DNA of 64,000 bases from Antrihabitans cavernicola (GTDB lineage Bacteria; Actinomycetota; Actinomycetes; Mycobacteriales; Mycobacteriaceae): NCBI RefSeq assembly GCF_008297975.1, contig NZ_VLNY01000001.1:434001-498000 (forward strand), in the 5' to 3' direction. The position numbers and the translations under genes were made by a program. Positions 55,946 to 63,760 of this stretch are shown here, in pieces (position 1 is the first letter of the stretch; each line of letters starts with the position of its first letter). Under the pieces are notes generated by a model, which saw nothing but the letters and a program-made list of their open reading frames with translations, was not told the origin of the DNA and did not search any database.

Positions 55946-56605
55946 ATGAAACGGAGCTACAACGACGGCTGTGGTGCCGCCCAAGCCTTGGACTTGGTCG
56001 GCGAACGCTGGGCGCTCTTGGTAGTGCGCGAACTGTTGCTCGGACCCAAGCGGTTCACCGATCTGCGCAGCGGACTGCCCGGCATCAGCCCGAACGTGCT
56101 GTCGCAGCGCCTCGACGAGCTGGAACAGTCCAGCATCGTGCGCAAGCGCAAGTTGCCGCCGCCGGTCAGCGCGCAGGTCTACGACCTGACAGATTGGGGT
56201 CGCCAACTCGAGATCGTGCTGCAAGATCTCGGCCGCTGGGCAGCACAATCGCCCACGTTCGACCGGGAAGCCTGCCTCGGCATCGACTCTCTCGTCATGT
56301 CCTTCCGGACCATGTTCACGCCGTCGGCCGCGGTCGGTGTCCACGCGTCGTACGAACTGCGCGTCGGCGACGACGTCTTTCACGCCGAGATCGACGACGG
56401 CACCTTCGAGATCCATCGCGGCAGCGCGGCCAAGCCCGACGCGATCATCGATACCTCACCCAACGTGTTCGCCGAGATCGTCTACGACCCCACTGGCGAC
56501 CTGGCAGCGGCAGTTCGCGACGGCACGGTCGTCATCACCGGCGATCCCGCGGCGGTCGAACGGTTTACCGGATACTTCACGCTCCCTGCGCCCGCGGCCG
56601 GTTGA
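55946..56605 (+). CDS. HxlR-family regulator with C-terminal SCP2-like domain
   Basis: A 219-aa protein. Residues 1-100 are an HxlR winged helix (CGAAQALDLVGERWALLVVR, FTDLRSGLPGISPNVLSQRL). The C-terminal part (about 110-215, GDDVFHAEIDDGTFEIHRGS ... VVITGDPAAVERFTGYF) resembles a sterol-carrier/SCP2-like fold that could bind a hydrophobic ligand. The ATG at 55946 has GGGAG 5 nt upstream; the GTG at 55940 overlaps that site. It probably controls the divergent MFS exporter. Confidence 0.8.
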   Translation: MKRSYNDGCGAAQALDLVGERWALLVVRELLLGPKRFTDLRSGLPGISPNVLSQRLDELEQSSIVRKRKLPPPVSAQVYDLTDWGRQLEIVLQDLGRWAAQSPTFDREACLGIDSLVMSFRTMFTPSAAVGVHASYELRVGDDVFHAEIDDGTFEIHRGSAAKPDAIIDTSPNVFAEIVYDPTGDLAAAVRDGTVVITGDPAAVERFTGYFTLPAPAAG

Positions 56606-56624
56606 GCCTGCGTCGTAGGGCAGA

Positions 56625-57254
56625 GTGGCAACCGTGCAACTTCTGTTGATTCGGCACGCCCTCCCGCTACGGATAGACAATGCCGCGGACGGTGCGAATC
56701 CCGCGCTGGCCGAGCTCGGCGCCGAGCAGGCGCAGCGCGTACCCGACGCATTGGCGCGGCACCGGATCAGTCGCGTCGTCAGCAGTCCGCAGTTGCGCGC
56801 CCAACAGACCGCCGCGCCAACGGCACTGGGCCTGCGCCTGCCTGTCGATCTGGTACCCGGCATCGCCGAATACGACCACGGCACCAGCTCGTACGTTCCA
56901 ATCGAAGAAGCGAAGACGGAGTTCCGGGCCCAGTACGACCGCATCAAGCGCGGCGACCTCCCGGAAGGTGTGGATCCGCAGGCCTTCATCACGCGTGTGG
57001 TCGATGCCGTAGCCGGTATCGCTGCCGCCGCCGATCACTCCGAAACAGTGGCCGCGTTCGCGCACGGCGGGGTCATCAATGCCTATCTGCAGAACGTCCT
57101 GGATACGCCTCGCACCCTGATGTTTCCCATCGATTACTGCTCGATCACTCGAATTCTGTTCTCCCGCAGTGGACGCCGTACGGTCGCGGCAGTGAACGAA
57201 ACCGCCCATGTCTGGGATCTACTGCCTCGCAACATCGCCGAGCGAGAGGGCTGA
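56625..57254 (+). CDS. histidine phosphatase superfamily protein
   Basis: A 209-aa phosphoglycerate mutase-like phosphatase. The catalytic RHA (variant of RHG) is in LLLIRHALPLR, the second Arg in VVSSPQLRAQQTA, and the distal His in AFAHGGVINAYL. GTG 56625 or GTG 56634 could be used; both precede the first strand. It follows hxlR by 19 nt and precedes a DUF1737 gene by 4 nt. The substrate is unknown. Confidence 0.85.
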   Translation: MATVQLLLIRHALPLRIDNAADGANPALAELGAEQAQRVPDALARHRISRVVSSPQLRAQQTAAPTALGLRLPVDLVPGIAEYDHGTSSYVPIEEAKTEFRAQYDRIKRGDLPEGVDPQAFITRVVDAVAGIAAAADHSETVAAFAHGGVINAYLQNVLDTPRTLMFPIDYCSITRILFSRSGRRTVAAVNETAHVWDLLPRNIAEREG

Positions 57255-57258
57255 GCAG

Positions 57259-57444
57259 ATGAATACACCGCCAGACGGACTGCCGCGTTATCGCGTCCTG
57301 ACCGGACCCGACGACGAATCGTTCTGCCGCCGCGTGAGTGAGGCGCTCGACCTCGGCTTCGTGCTCCATGGCGGCCCGTCGGTGACGTTTGCCAAGGAGA
57401 CGGTGATCGTTGCGCAGGCCGTGGTGTGGCCGATGTCGAGCTGA
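57259..57444 (+). CDS. DUF1737 small protein
   Basis: A 61-aa protein: LPRYRVLTGPDDESFCRRVS, EALDLGFVLHGGPSVTF, VIVAQAVVW. This is the complete DUF1737 domain, a small conserved domain of unknown function. It starts 4 nt after the phosphatase stop and is probably co-translated. The ATG at 57259 follows a GAGAGGG tract. Confidence 0.8.
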   Translation: MNTPPDGLPRYRVLTGPDDESFCRRVSEALDLGFVLHGGPSVTFAKETVIVAQAVVWPMSS

Positions 57445-57524
57445 ATTCAACGGACAAGAAGGGCAAACCGGTCTGACTTGCATCTCGGCGTGCAGACCCC
57501 GCGGCGCAGGGGCAGGATCGATAC

Positions 57525-58592
57525 GTGATCATCGATTGCGCCTTGTACAAGAACGGGCAACGCCAACACGAAGAGCGAATGCCCTTGGAGGACGCGGCCC
57601 GACGGTGCACCGAAGGCGGGTTCGTATGGCTCGGCATGTTCGAGCCCGACCAGGCGGAACTCGAAGAGGTTCGGGTGGCGTTCGGACTCCACGAGCTGGC
57701 GGTGGAAGATGCCCAGTCGTTCCATCTGCGTCCCAAGGTGGAGCAGTACGGCGACGACGATTTCCACCTGGTGATCCTGCGAACCGCCCGCTACGACAAC
57801 GGCAGCGTCGACTTCGGCGAGATCAGCGTGTTCATCGGCAGCAACTTCGTGATTACCGTGCGCCAGGGCGTCGCAAGTGAATTGCACGGCGCCCGTGAAC
57901 GATTGGAGCAGCGGCCCAAGCTGCTTGCGTTGGGAACACAGTCGGTGCTGTGGGCGATCCTGGACCAGGTGATCGACAGCTACACACCCGTCGTCGCCGA
58001 TCTGGAACACGACATCGACGCCGTCGAGGCCATGGTGTTCTCCGGTGCCGTCGCCCCCACCGAGCGGATCTACTTTCTCCGGCGCGAAGTCACCGACTTC
58101 TGGCGCGCGGTGCACCCGTTGCTGGCCGCGACGGCGATCATCGAGCGTGGCCGGTGGGCCGACGAGCTGACGCCGTACTTCCGCGACGTCAACGATCACC
58201 TGGTGCTCGTCAACGAGGAAGTCTCCGCCCAGCGCGACCTGTTGGCCACCATTCTGGAGGCCAACATGGCGGTCATCTCCGTCGAGCAGACCAAGGTGAG
58301 CGTGCGACAGAGTGCGTTCATGGAGCAGTTGACCATCATGTCGACCGTGTTCCTGCCGCTGACGTTCGTCACCGGCTTCTTCGGCCAGAACTTCGGCTGG
58401 TTGGTCGACAATATCGCCAGCCCTTGGGAATTCGTCCTCTTCGGCATCGGCGGCCTGCTCCTGCCGTGCATGGCGTTGTACATGTGGTTCCGAGCGAAGA
58501 CTGCGAAACGAAAACTCGAGGAGCAGGCGACCGCTATCGCCCAAGGTCGAGGATCAAGTCCGTCGATTCCAAGTCGAGCAAAGCCCGCTTGA
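57525..58592 (+). CDS. CorA-family divalent cation transporter
   Basis: A 355-aa protein of CorA layout: a large soluble N-terminal domain (HELAVEDAQSFHLRPKVEQY), a long helix, and two C-terminal TM segments. The pore signature, normally YGMN, reads FGQN (residues 286-289) after VFLPLTFVTGFFGQNFGW. Many variants of GMN are known in ZntB/CorA-II proteins, so the ion (Mg2+, Zn2+ or other) is uncertain. The GTG at 57525 has AGGA about 8 nt upstream. Its end overlaps the convergent ogt gene by 59 nt. Confidence 0.85.
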   Translation: MIIDCALYKNGQRQHEERMPLEDAARRCTEGGFVWLGMFEPDQAELEEVRVAFGLHELAVEDAQSFHLRPKVEQYGDDDFHLVILRTARYDNGSVDFGEISVFIGSNFVITVRQGVASELHGARERLEQRPKLLALGTQSVLWAILDQVIDSYTPVVADLEHDIDAVEAMVFSGAVAPTERIYFLRREVTDFWRAVHPLLAATAIIERGRWADELTPYFRDVNDHLVLVNEEVSAQRDLLATILEANMAVISVEQTKVSVRQSAFMEQLTIMSTVFLPLTFVTGFFGQNFGWLVDNIASPWEFVLFGIGGLLLPCMALYMWFRAKTAKRKLEEQATAIAQGRGSSPSIPSRAKPA

Positions 58593-59022
58593 TCACCAGC
58601 CCGCCCGCGTAGCCGGTCAGGTCGCCAGTAGCTCCGAGGACGCGATGGCACGGTACGACGACGGGAAACCTGTTGCGCGCCATGGCACCACCGATCTTGC
58701 GGGCATCCGACCGTCCGAGCGATGCGGCCAGTCGGCCGTAACTGATGGTCTGTCCGTAGCCGACCGTCGCGTCGAGCACGTGCAGTACGGTGGCGTCGAA
58801 CGCGCCGACGGCCGACCAGTCCAGCGAGAGCGTGAAATCACGACGCTCCCCCGCTAGATATTGCTCGATCTGCGCGATCGCGTCGGCGATGTGGCCCTCC
58901 GGTTGTTCGGCGGTAGGTTCCTTGTCGCTGAACGCAATTCGGGTGATGCCGACGTCGTTTGCCTCGATCTCGAGGGTTGCTAGCGCGGTGCGATGGATCG
59001 TTGTGGTCAGTGTTGTCGTCAT
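58534..59022 (-). CDS. ogt: methylated-DNA-protein-cysteine S-methyltransferase
   Basis: A 162-aa O6-alkylguanine-DNA alkyltransferase. The acceptor Cys125 is in VVPCHRVLG, preceded by GRLAASLGRSDARKIGGAMA and followed by GYAGGLVIKRALLDLE. It repairs alkylated guanine by taking up the alkyl group irreversibly. It overlaps the upstream membrane-protein gene by 4 nt (59019-59022) and is last in a three-gene unit controlled, by position, by a divergent MarR regulator. Confidence 0.9.
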   Translation of the reverse strand: MTTTLTTTIHRTALATLEIEANDVGITRIAFSDKEPTAEQPEGHIADAIAQIEQYLAGERRDFTLSLDWSAVGAFDATVLHVLDATVGYGQTISYGRLAASLGRSDARKIGGAMARNRFPVVVPCHRVLGATGDLTGYAGGLVIKRALLDLESTDLILDLGR

Positions 59023-59687
59023 GCTGTGTAGTCGGCCATCGCGGGTGAGACGTGAGATTTCCGGAGAACGAATCCAGTGCTGAGCACCCACATGATCAGC
59101 AGTGGCAATGATGCCCACGCAAAAACCGCTGGACCGCTGAGTAGAAAGAGATAGCCCACACCAGAGATCAGGATCGTGACGACCAGCGCGATCGCGGGAA
59201 GTAGCATCCAGCGTGGCAGCGCGCCGTCACGCGCCAACATGACCGTCACGCCTGCTGCGGCCGCGAGAAGAATCATCTTCACGCCGTCGAGTCTGTTGAT
59301 CGCATCGAACAGCATCCCGGCAGCGTCGTCATCCGCACGTGGCACAACCCAGCCGACAAGATGAATTCCCAAGGCGCACTCGACCGATGACACCGCCGCC
59401 GCACCCAGCCCGCACGTCGTCAGAATCAGCCTCAGCCGGTCCGTCATGTTCGCGAATCGTGCCAATCCGAATACCACCACGGCCAAGGTGATGGCTGGAA
59501 TCCCTTCGGTGAAGACGTACTGGACGATCGCTGGGTCCTGATGAACGGCAAACGTGTCGATCACGGCGGCTCCGGTGGAACGAACAGATGTCGACGACGA
59601 GAAGACGGTCAACCCAACAGCCCACGAGAGCGCGAATCCCACAGCGGCCATTGCAGTTACGTTGCGGTCGCGGGTGTCGGCGGTCAT
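59019..59687 (-). CDS. polytopic membrane protein (DUF4386-like?)
   Basis: A 222-aa protein with six to seven TM segments. A loop with TFAVHQDPAIVQYVF and later GMLFDAINRLDGVKMILL resembles DUF4386-type proteins, though I am not certain. It overlaps the preceding 72-aa gene and the following ogt gene by 4 nt each, so the three are translationally coupled. Function unknown. Confidence 0.65.
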   Translation of the reverse strand: MTADTRDRNVTAMAAVGFALSWAVGLTVFSSSTSVRSTGAAVIDTFAVHQDPAIVQYVFTEGIPAITLAVVVFGLARFANMTDRLRLILTTCGLGAAAVSSVECALGIHLVGWVVPRADDDAAGMLFDAINRLDGVKMILLAAAAGVTVMLARDGALPRWMLLPAIALVVTILISGVGYLFLLSGPAVFAWASLPLLIMWVLSTGFVLRKSHVSPAMADYTA

Positions 59688-59902
59688 CGCAGCAGCGCGA
59701 GCAAGGCCGCGCCGAGTGGGATCGCCCGCACCCCATACAGGTTCGCGTAGAAGTCGACCGCTGAGCTGACATCGCCGGTGGTGCGCATCAACAGCATCGG
59801 CCGACGCATGCCGACGAGTCCGGCCCCGATCGACCCGATGGCACCTGCGGCATTGCTGGCGGCGACAGCGCCCGACATTGCATCACTTTGCAAATCATTC
59901 AT
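59684..59902 (-). CDS. 72-aa protein, possibly truncated DUF4267-type
   Basis: A 72-aa protein with a Gly/Ala-rich middle (GAIGSIGAGLVGMR) and an ending FYANLYGVRAIPLGAALLALLR. DUF4267-like membrane proteins have a similar stretch but continue for about 50 more residues, so this may be a shortened form. The ATG at 59902 is 7 nt after a TATGAT -10-like box, consistent with a leaderless mRNA; a further ATG lies at 59914. First gene of the ogt unit. Confidence 0.5.
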   Translation of the reverse strand: MNDLQSDAMSGAVAASNAAGAIGSIGAGLVGMRRPMLLMRTTGDVSSAVDFYANLYGVRAIPLGAALLALLR

Positions 59903-59936
59903 AGTTAGAATCATATTGGCAATGTAGCATCGCACT

Positions 59937-60383
59937 GTGACGGCACACAAGGACCTGCCTTTGACGTCGACGGTGGTGTTTCGACTGGGGACGTTGGGGA
60001 CATTGGCGACCGCCCGGATGACCGACGGGCTCGACGAACACGAGCTGAAGCCGAAGCATGTCGGGCTGATGTCAGTGCTGGAGTCCGGAGCGGCAACGTC
60101 GCAACTGGAAGTCGCCCAGCTCATGGGCGTCGCGCCGAGCCTGGTGGTTGCGCTCGCGGATCACTTGCAGCAGCGCGGACTCATCACACGCATCCGCGAC
60201 GACACGGACAGACGGCGTCAGAATTTGGCTTTGACCGACCGCGGTCGCGACGTATTCGCTGCGTGCACCGCGATCGCCAATCGCCTCGACGCCGCGCTGA
60301 CCGCCGACCTCACCCCCGCTCAGCTACGTGGACTCGCCGACGCGTTGCGCTCCCTTGCCCACTCGAACGGTTTGCCCTCGTAG
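59937..60383 (+). CDS. MarR-family regulator
   Basis: A 148-aa winged-helix regulator: QLEVAQLMGVAPSLVVALADHLQQRG is the recognition region and TRIRDDTDRRRQNLALTDRGR the wing. It is divergent from the ogt unit with a 34-nt AT-rich gap, which must contain both promoters and any operator. The GTG at 59937 has a TAGCAT -10-like box 6 nt upstream, suggesting a leaderless transcript. Probable ligands are unknown. Confidence 0.8.
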   Translation: MTAHKDLPLTSTVVFRLGTLGTLATARMTDGLDEHELKPKHVGLMSVLESGAATSQLEVAQLMGVAPSLVVALADHLQQRGLITRIRDDTDRRRQNLALTDRGRDVFAACTAIANRLDAALTADLTPAQLRGLADALRSLAHSNGLPS

Positions 60384-60412
60384 CCAGAGTGCTTCGGTGG
60401 CGCGAGGCGTAC

Positions 60413-60826
60413 TTACGTCGCTGAATCTCCCAGCAACTTCGCCAACGGCACCGTCGCCCGCGCAGCGATCTGCTGGACGGCCCAGCGATTGCCGTCGGAG
60501 TCGGCGAAATGGAAGAACGTCGACGCGTCGCGTTCTTCGTCGAAGACAGTCATCTCGGAGACCTCGACGCCCCGTCCCGCCAGCTCCGCTCGGGCGGCGT
60601 ATGCATCGGAGACCACCAGCTGCAGACTGGTCGGGTTGTCCGTCTTTTGCTCCTGCTGGGACAGCACGATCGAGCAACCCGAGCCCGTCGGCGTCAGCTG
60701 GATGACCCGCATCAGTGGCGTTTCGATGTCATGGTCGAGGTGAAAACCCAGATTGTCCCGGTAGAACTCGATGGCGCGGTCGACATCGGTGACCGGCAGA
60801 TTCACAACTTCGAGTGTCCAGTCCAT
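60413..60826 (-). CDS. VOC family protein
   Basis: A 137-aa glyoxalase-fold protein: LEVVNLPVTDVDRAIEFYRD at the start, FHFADSDGNRWAVQQI near the end. It could be a small-molecule-modifying or resistance enzyme; no substrate is evident. ATG 60826 is chosen because AAAGGA lies 6 nt upstream, whereas an ATG at 60832 would directly abut that site. It is adjacent to the IS30 insertion but appears intact. Confidence 0.8.
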   Translation of the reverse strand: MDWTLEVVNLPVTDVDRAIEFYRDNLGFHLDHDIETPLMRVIQLTPTGSGCSIVLSQQEQKTDNPTSLQLVVSDAYAARAELAGRGVEVSEMTVFDEERDASTFFHFADSDGNRWAVQQIAARATVPLAKLLGDSAT

Positions 60827-60956
60827 GGCCATTCCTTTCGGCGATCAGCGGCGGGCCGAGCAGCCCGTCGCCATAGGGTCGGAGCCGTCTATCGATTCTC
60901 GACATCATGATGTGAAAGCCCCGCGACACCGAGCAATTGGTGGCAGAAATTACGGG

Positions 60957-62261
60957 TGGATCTAAGCGGTCGATGCAACAGGTGGTGTTTCGGAGAGTAT
61001 CTGGTCGAGTATCTGGGCGGGGGTTTTGAATTCGTGGCGTTTGCGGGGCCGGTTGTTGAGTTGGGTGGCGACGTAGTCGAGGTAGTCGGCGGGGAAGACC
61101 GAGAGGTCGGTGCCTTTCGGGAAGTACTGCCGGAGGAGCCCGTTGGTGTTTTCGTTGGTGCCGCGTTGCCAGGGCGAGTGTGGGTCGCAGAAGTAGATGC
61201 CGAGCTCGGTCGCCGACGCGATCTGGGCGTGGTTGCTCATTTCCTTGCCCTGGTCCCAGGTCAACGTCCGACGCAGGATTCTGGGCAGCGCACTCATCTT
61301 CAGGATTACTTGGTCGGCGACTGTGGCTGCGGTGTGGTTGTCGGGAAGGTGGAGCAGCAACACGAACCCAGAGCGGCGTTCGACCACTGTTCCGATCGCG
61401 GTGCTGTCGGCGCCGATGATCAGATCGCCTTCCCAATGGCCCGCGATGGCGCGGTCGTCGGCTTCGGGTGGTCGGTCGGCGATGTTGATCATGTTCGGGA
61501 TCCGTCCCCGCGTGTCGCTACTACGGGCAGGTTTACGCAGCGCACGCCCGGTGCGTAGACAGGCATGCAACTCACGTCGGAGCCCGCCACGTCCTTGCAG
61601 GTAGATCGCTTTGTAGATGGTTTCGTCGCTCACCTGCATGTCCTGATCGTCGGGAAATTCCAGTCGCAGCCAGCCCTGGATCTGTTCCGGGCTGTACTTG
61701 CCCTGCAACCGATCCTGCACTACCTCACGTAAGCGATCGTGGGTGGCGAGTTTCGTCGGCTTGGGTCGGCGAGCCCGCAGTTCGGAACGTCGCTGCGCGG
61801 CGATCGCCGAGTACGCCACCCGTGCGGTGCGTCCGGACTGGCGGGCCCCGAAACATTGTTTACGTCGGTATCCCGAGGGGTGGTCCTGGCTGGTCTGTTG
61901 CTCGATCCCGTTGTCGATCTCGCGTTTGATCGTCGACGGTGCACGCCGCAACCGGTTCGCGATCGAGTGGATCGATTCGTCGGTACGCACACCGATTTCG
62001 ATCTCGATCCGATCGGCCAGTGTCAGCCGGGGTCGTGGGCCATCCGATTTCGGTTCTGCGTATGCAGGTTTCACACCGCCAGCATCACCGAACCAGCGTT
62101 GACCGGTGTGTTCAGCCACGCCGATATCGAGTGCAGCCTGAGCCGGTGAACGGCCCTCGGCAACCCGATTCCAGAACGGTTGCAGCAACAAACGTGACGG
62201 TGGAAAGGCCATTGCAACACTCCTCGCAGATCAGACGTGTTGCATCGACCCCTTGGGTTCA
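60957..62261. mobile_element. IS30-family insertion sequence
   Basis: A single transposase gene is bounded by inverted repeats. Matching outer ends run about 24 nt with a few mismatches, from TGGATCTAAG at 60957 to CTTGGGTTCA at 62261, with a perfect 13-bp core GGTCGATGCAACA (60968-60980) / TGTTGCATCGACC (62238-62250). Length is about 1.3 kb. No clear target duplication is seen next to these ends, so boundaries may be off by a few bases. The element seems intact. Confidence 0.8.
60962..62212 (-). CDS. IS30-family transposase
   Basis: A 416-aa transposase. The N-terminal HTH region has SPAQAALDIGVAEHTGQRWF and TLADRIEIEIGVRTDESIHS, then a linker, and an integrase-core catalytic domain with the DDE set: Asp in WEGDLIIG, Asp in LTWDQGKEM and Glu in RGTNENTNGLLRQYF. 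This is the IS30 signature. The frame is open from end to end, so it is likely active. Its 3' end reaches into the left inverted repeat. Confidence 0.9.
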   Translation of the reverse strand: MAFPPSRLLLQPFWNRVAEGRSPAQAALDIGVAEHTGQRWFGDAGGVKPAYAEPKSDGPRPRLTLADRIEIEIGVRTDESIHSIANRLRRAPSTIKREIDNGIEQQTSQDHPSGYRRKQCFGARQSGRTARVAYSAIAAQRRSELRARRPKPTKLATHDRLREVVQDRLQGKYSPEQIQGWLRLEFPDDQDMQVSDETIYKAIYLQGRGGLRRELHACLRTGRALRKPARSSDTRGRIPNMINIADRPPEADDRAIAGHWEGDLIIGADSTAIGTVVERRSGFVLLLHLPDNHTAATVADQVILKMSALPRILRRTLTWDQGKEMSNHAQIASATELGIYFCDPHSPWQRGTNENTNGLLRQYFPKGTDLSVFPADYLDYVATQLNNRPRKRHEFKTPAQILDQILSETPPVASTA

Positions 62262-62365
62262 AGACGAAAATTGCCACCATTTGCTCGTGATCACTGGAGT
62301 GGCGGCTGGGAGTAATTCCCATGAGCCCCAACAGTTTCAGGATATTTCGTGTCGGTGGGTGCCGC

Positions 62366-62371
62366 TAGAAT
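62366..62371 (+). promoter_or_regulatory. -10 box of a leaderless DUF222/HNH transcript
   Basis: TAGAAT (five of six matches to TATAAT) ends 6 nt before the ATG at 62378, and no SD is present. This predicts a transcript beginning at or next to the start codon. No convincing -35 was found. Confidence 0.5.
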
Positions 62372-62377
62372 TAGCAC

Positions 62378-63760
62378 ATGCATTCGATCACCGAAGGACC
62401 TGTTGCAGCACTCGCTGCTGCGGTGTCCGCGGTGCTCGACGACGACTTCACACCACTCTGCGACGACGACATCGCCGAGGCGATGCGGATCGTCGAACGC
62501 GTGAACCGTCGATTGGCTGCGGTCTCGACGCGGCTGATCGTGCAGGCCACCGAACGGGCGATGCCACGCCGAGCCGGGTGCACCTCGACCGCGTCGTACC
62601 TCCAAGACGTGCTCCGGCTGTCCCGGTCCGATGCCACCGGTCGCGTCACCGCGGCAAAGAAACTGGGTACCTGGCACGACGTCGGCGGACACCCGATTCC
62701 CGTCGATCTTCCCGCCACCTCCACCGCCCAACAATCCGGTGACATCTCACCCGAGCATGCCCGCAAGATCGCCGCCGTCATGCACGACGTCCCCGCCGGC
62801 ATACCCCGGGCCCTCCGCGACGACGCGGAGAAGATCCTCGCCGAATGCGCGAAAGAGGGCACACCGGAAGACGTGCAGAAAGCCGGTGAACGGCTGCTGA
62901 CCTATCTGGATCCGGATGGGAAGTTGACCGACGACCGCGACCGGGCCCGACGACGGGCGTTTCGGATCGGCCCCCAAGGCCCGGATCTGATGTCCCCGGT
63001 CTCCGGATGCATCGACCCCACCGCGCGGGCCCTGCTGGATGCGTTGCTCGCCAAGCAGGCCAAACCAGGAATGAACAACCCCGACGATCCGAACCCGGCC
63101 GATCCCGCCGACGCCGCCACGAAAGATGTGCGAACCGCCGCCCAACGCAACCACGACGCGCTCAAGAGAATCTGCGAAATAGCCCTCGAGTCCGGGGAAT
63201 CCGGCACCCACCGCGGCTTACCGGTTACTGCGATCATCACGATGACCTTGGAGCAGCTCGAAGAAGCCGCCGGGGTCGCGACCACCGCGACCGGCGGTCG
63301 TATCCCCGTCCCCGACGCACTGAAAATGGCGGAAAAGACGCGACCGTGGTTGGCGATCTTCGACCACGCAGGCCGACCGTTGCACCTCGGCAGAACCAGC
63401 CGCCTCGCCAGCGGAGAACAACGCCTTGTCCTGATCCCCTTCGATAGGGGTTGCACCAAACCCCGATGCGACAAGCCACCATCGCTGTGCGCGGTCCATC
63501 ACCCCGAAGAATGGGCTGACGACGGCAAAACCGATATCGAGAACGAAACATTCGTCTGCGACGGCTGCCACGCCCTCATCACCAAAACCGAGACCGGCTG
63601 GAAGACCATCAAAGCCGGAAACGACCATGAATTCCCTGGCCGAACCCTGTGGATTGCACCGAAACATATCGATCCGGAACAGAAACCGAGAATCAACCAC
63701 TGCCACCACCCAGAAGAACTACTCGACCAGGCCAACGAATCCGCCGACGACGATCCCTAG
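62378..63760 (+). CDS. 13E12-type DUF222 protein with HNH nuclease motif
   Basis: A 460-aa protein of the DUF222/13E12 repeat family, abundant in Mycobacteriales. The DUF222 region covers about residues 20-300. The C-terminal HNH-like region (about 365-400) has CTKPRCDKPPSLCAVHHPEEW and ETFVCDGCHALITKT; the usual second His pair after the last Cys is replaced by CHALI, so catalysis may be impaired. These genes often lie beside insertion elements and may be mobile. It ends in an acidic tail (NESADDDP). Confidence 0.85.
   Translation: MHSITEGPVAALAAAVSAVLDDDFTPLCDDDIAEAMRIVERVNRRLAAVSTRLIVQATERAMPRRAGCTSTASYLQDVLRLSRSDATGRVTAAKKLGTWHDVGGHPIPVDLPATSTAQQSGDISPEHARKIAAVMHDVPAGIPRALRDDAEKILAECAKEGTPEDVQKAGERLLTYLDPDGKLTDDRDRARRRAFRIGPQGPDLMSPVSGCIDPTARALLDALLAKQAKPGMNNPDDPNPADPADAATKDVRTAAQRNHDALKRICEIALESGESGTHRGLPVTAIITMTLEQLEEAAGVATTATGGRIPVPDALKMAEKTRPWLAIFDHAGRPLHLGRTSRLASGEQRLVLIPFDRGCTKPRCDKPPSLCAVHHPEEWADDGKTDIENETFVCDGCHALITKTETGWKTIKAGNDHEFPGRTLWIAPKHIDPEQKPRINHCHHPEELLDQANESADDDP

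Larger units (their letters stand above)
60931..62293. repeat. palindromic dispersed repeat split by an IS30-family element
   Basis: The left arm begins GAGCAATTGGTGGCA (60931) and the right arm ends TTGCCACCATTTGCTCGTGATCA-like (62270-62293, with TTGCTCGTGATCA at 62281-62293). They pair with each other and match the intact copy at 44808-44865 (GAGCAAnnGGTGGC core; shared TTGCTCGTGATCA). The insertion element lies exactly between the two arms, in the former loop. Confidence 0.7.

Noticed and set aside
60951-62265. Target-site duplication of the IS30 element
   Set aside because: The bases directly outside the best inverted-repeat ends (GGG at left, AGA at right) do not match, so none is claimed.
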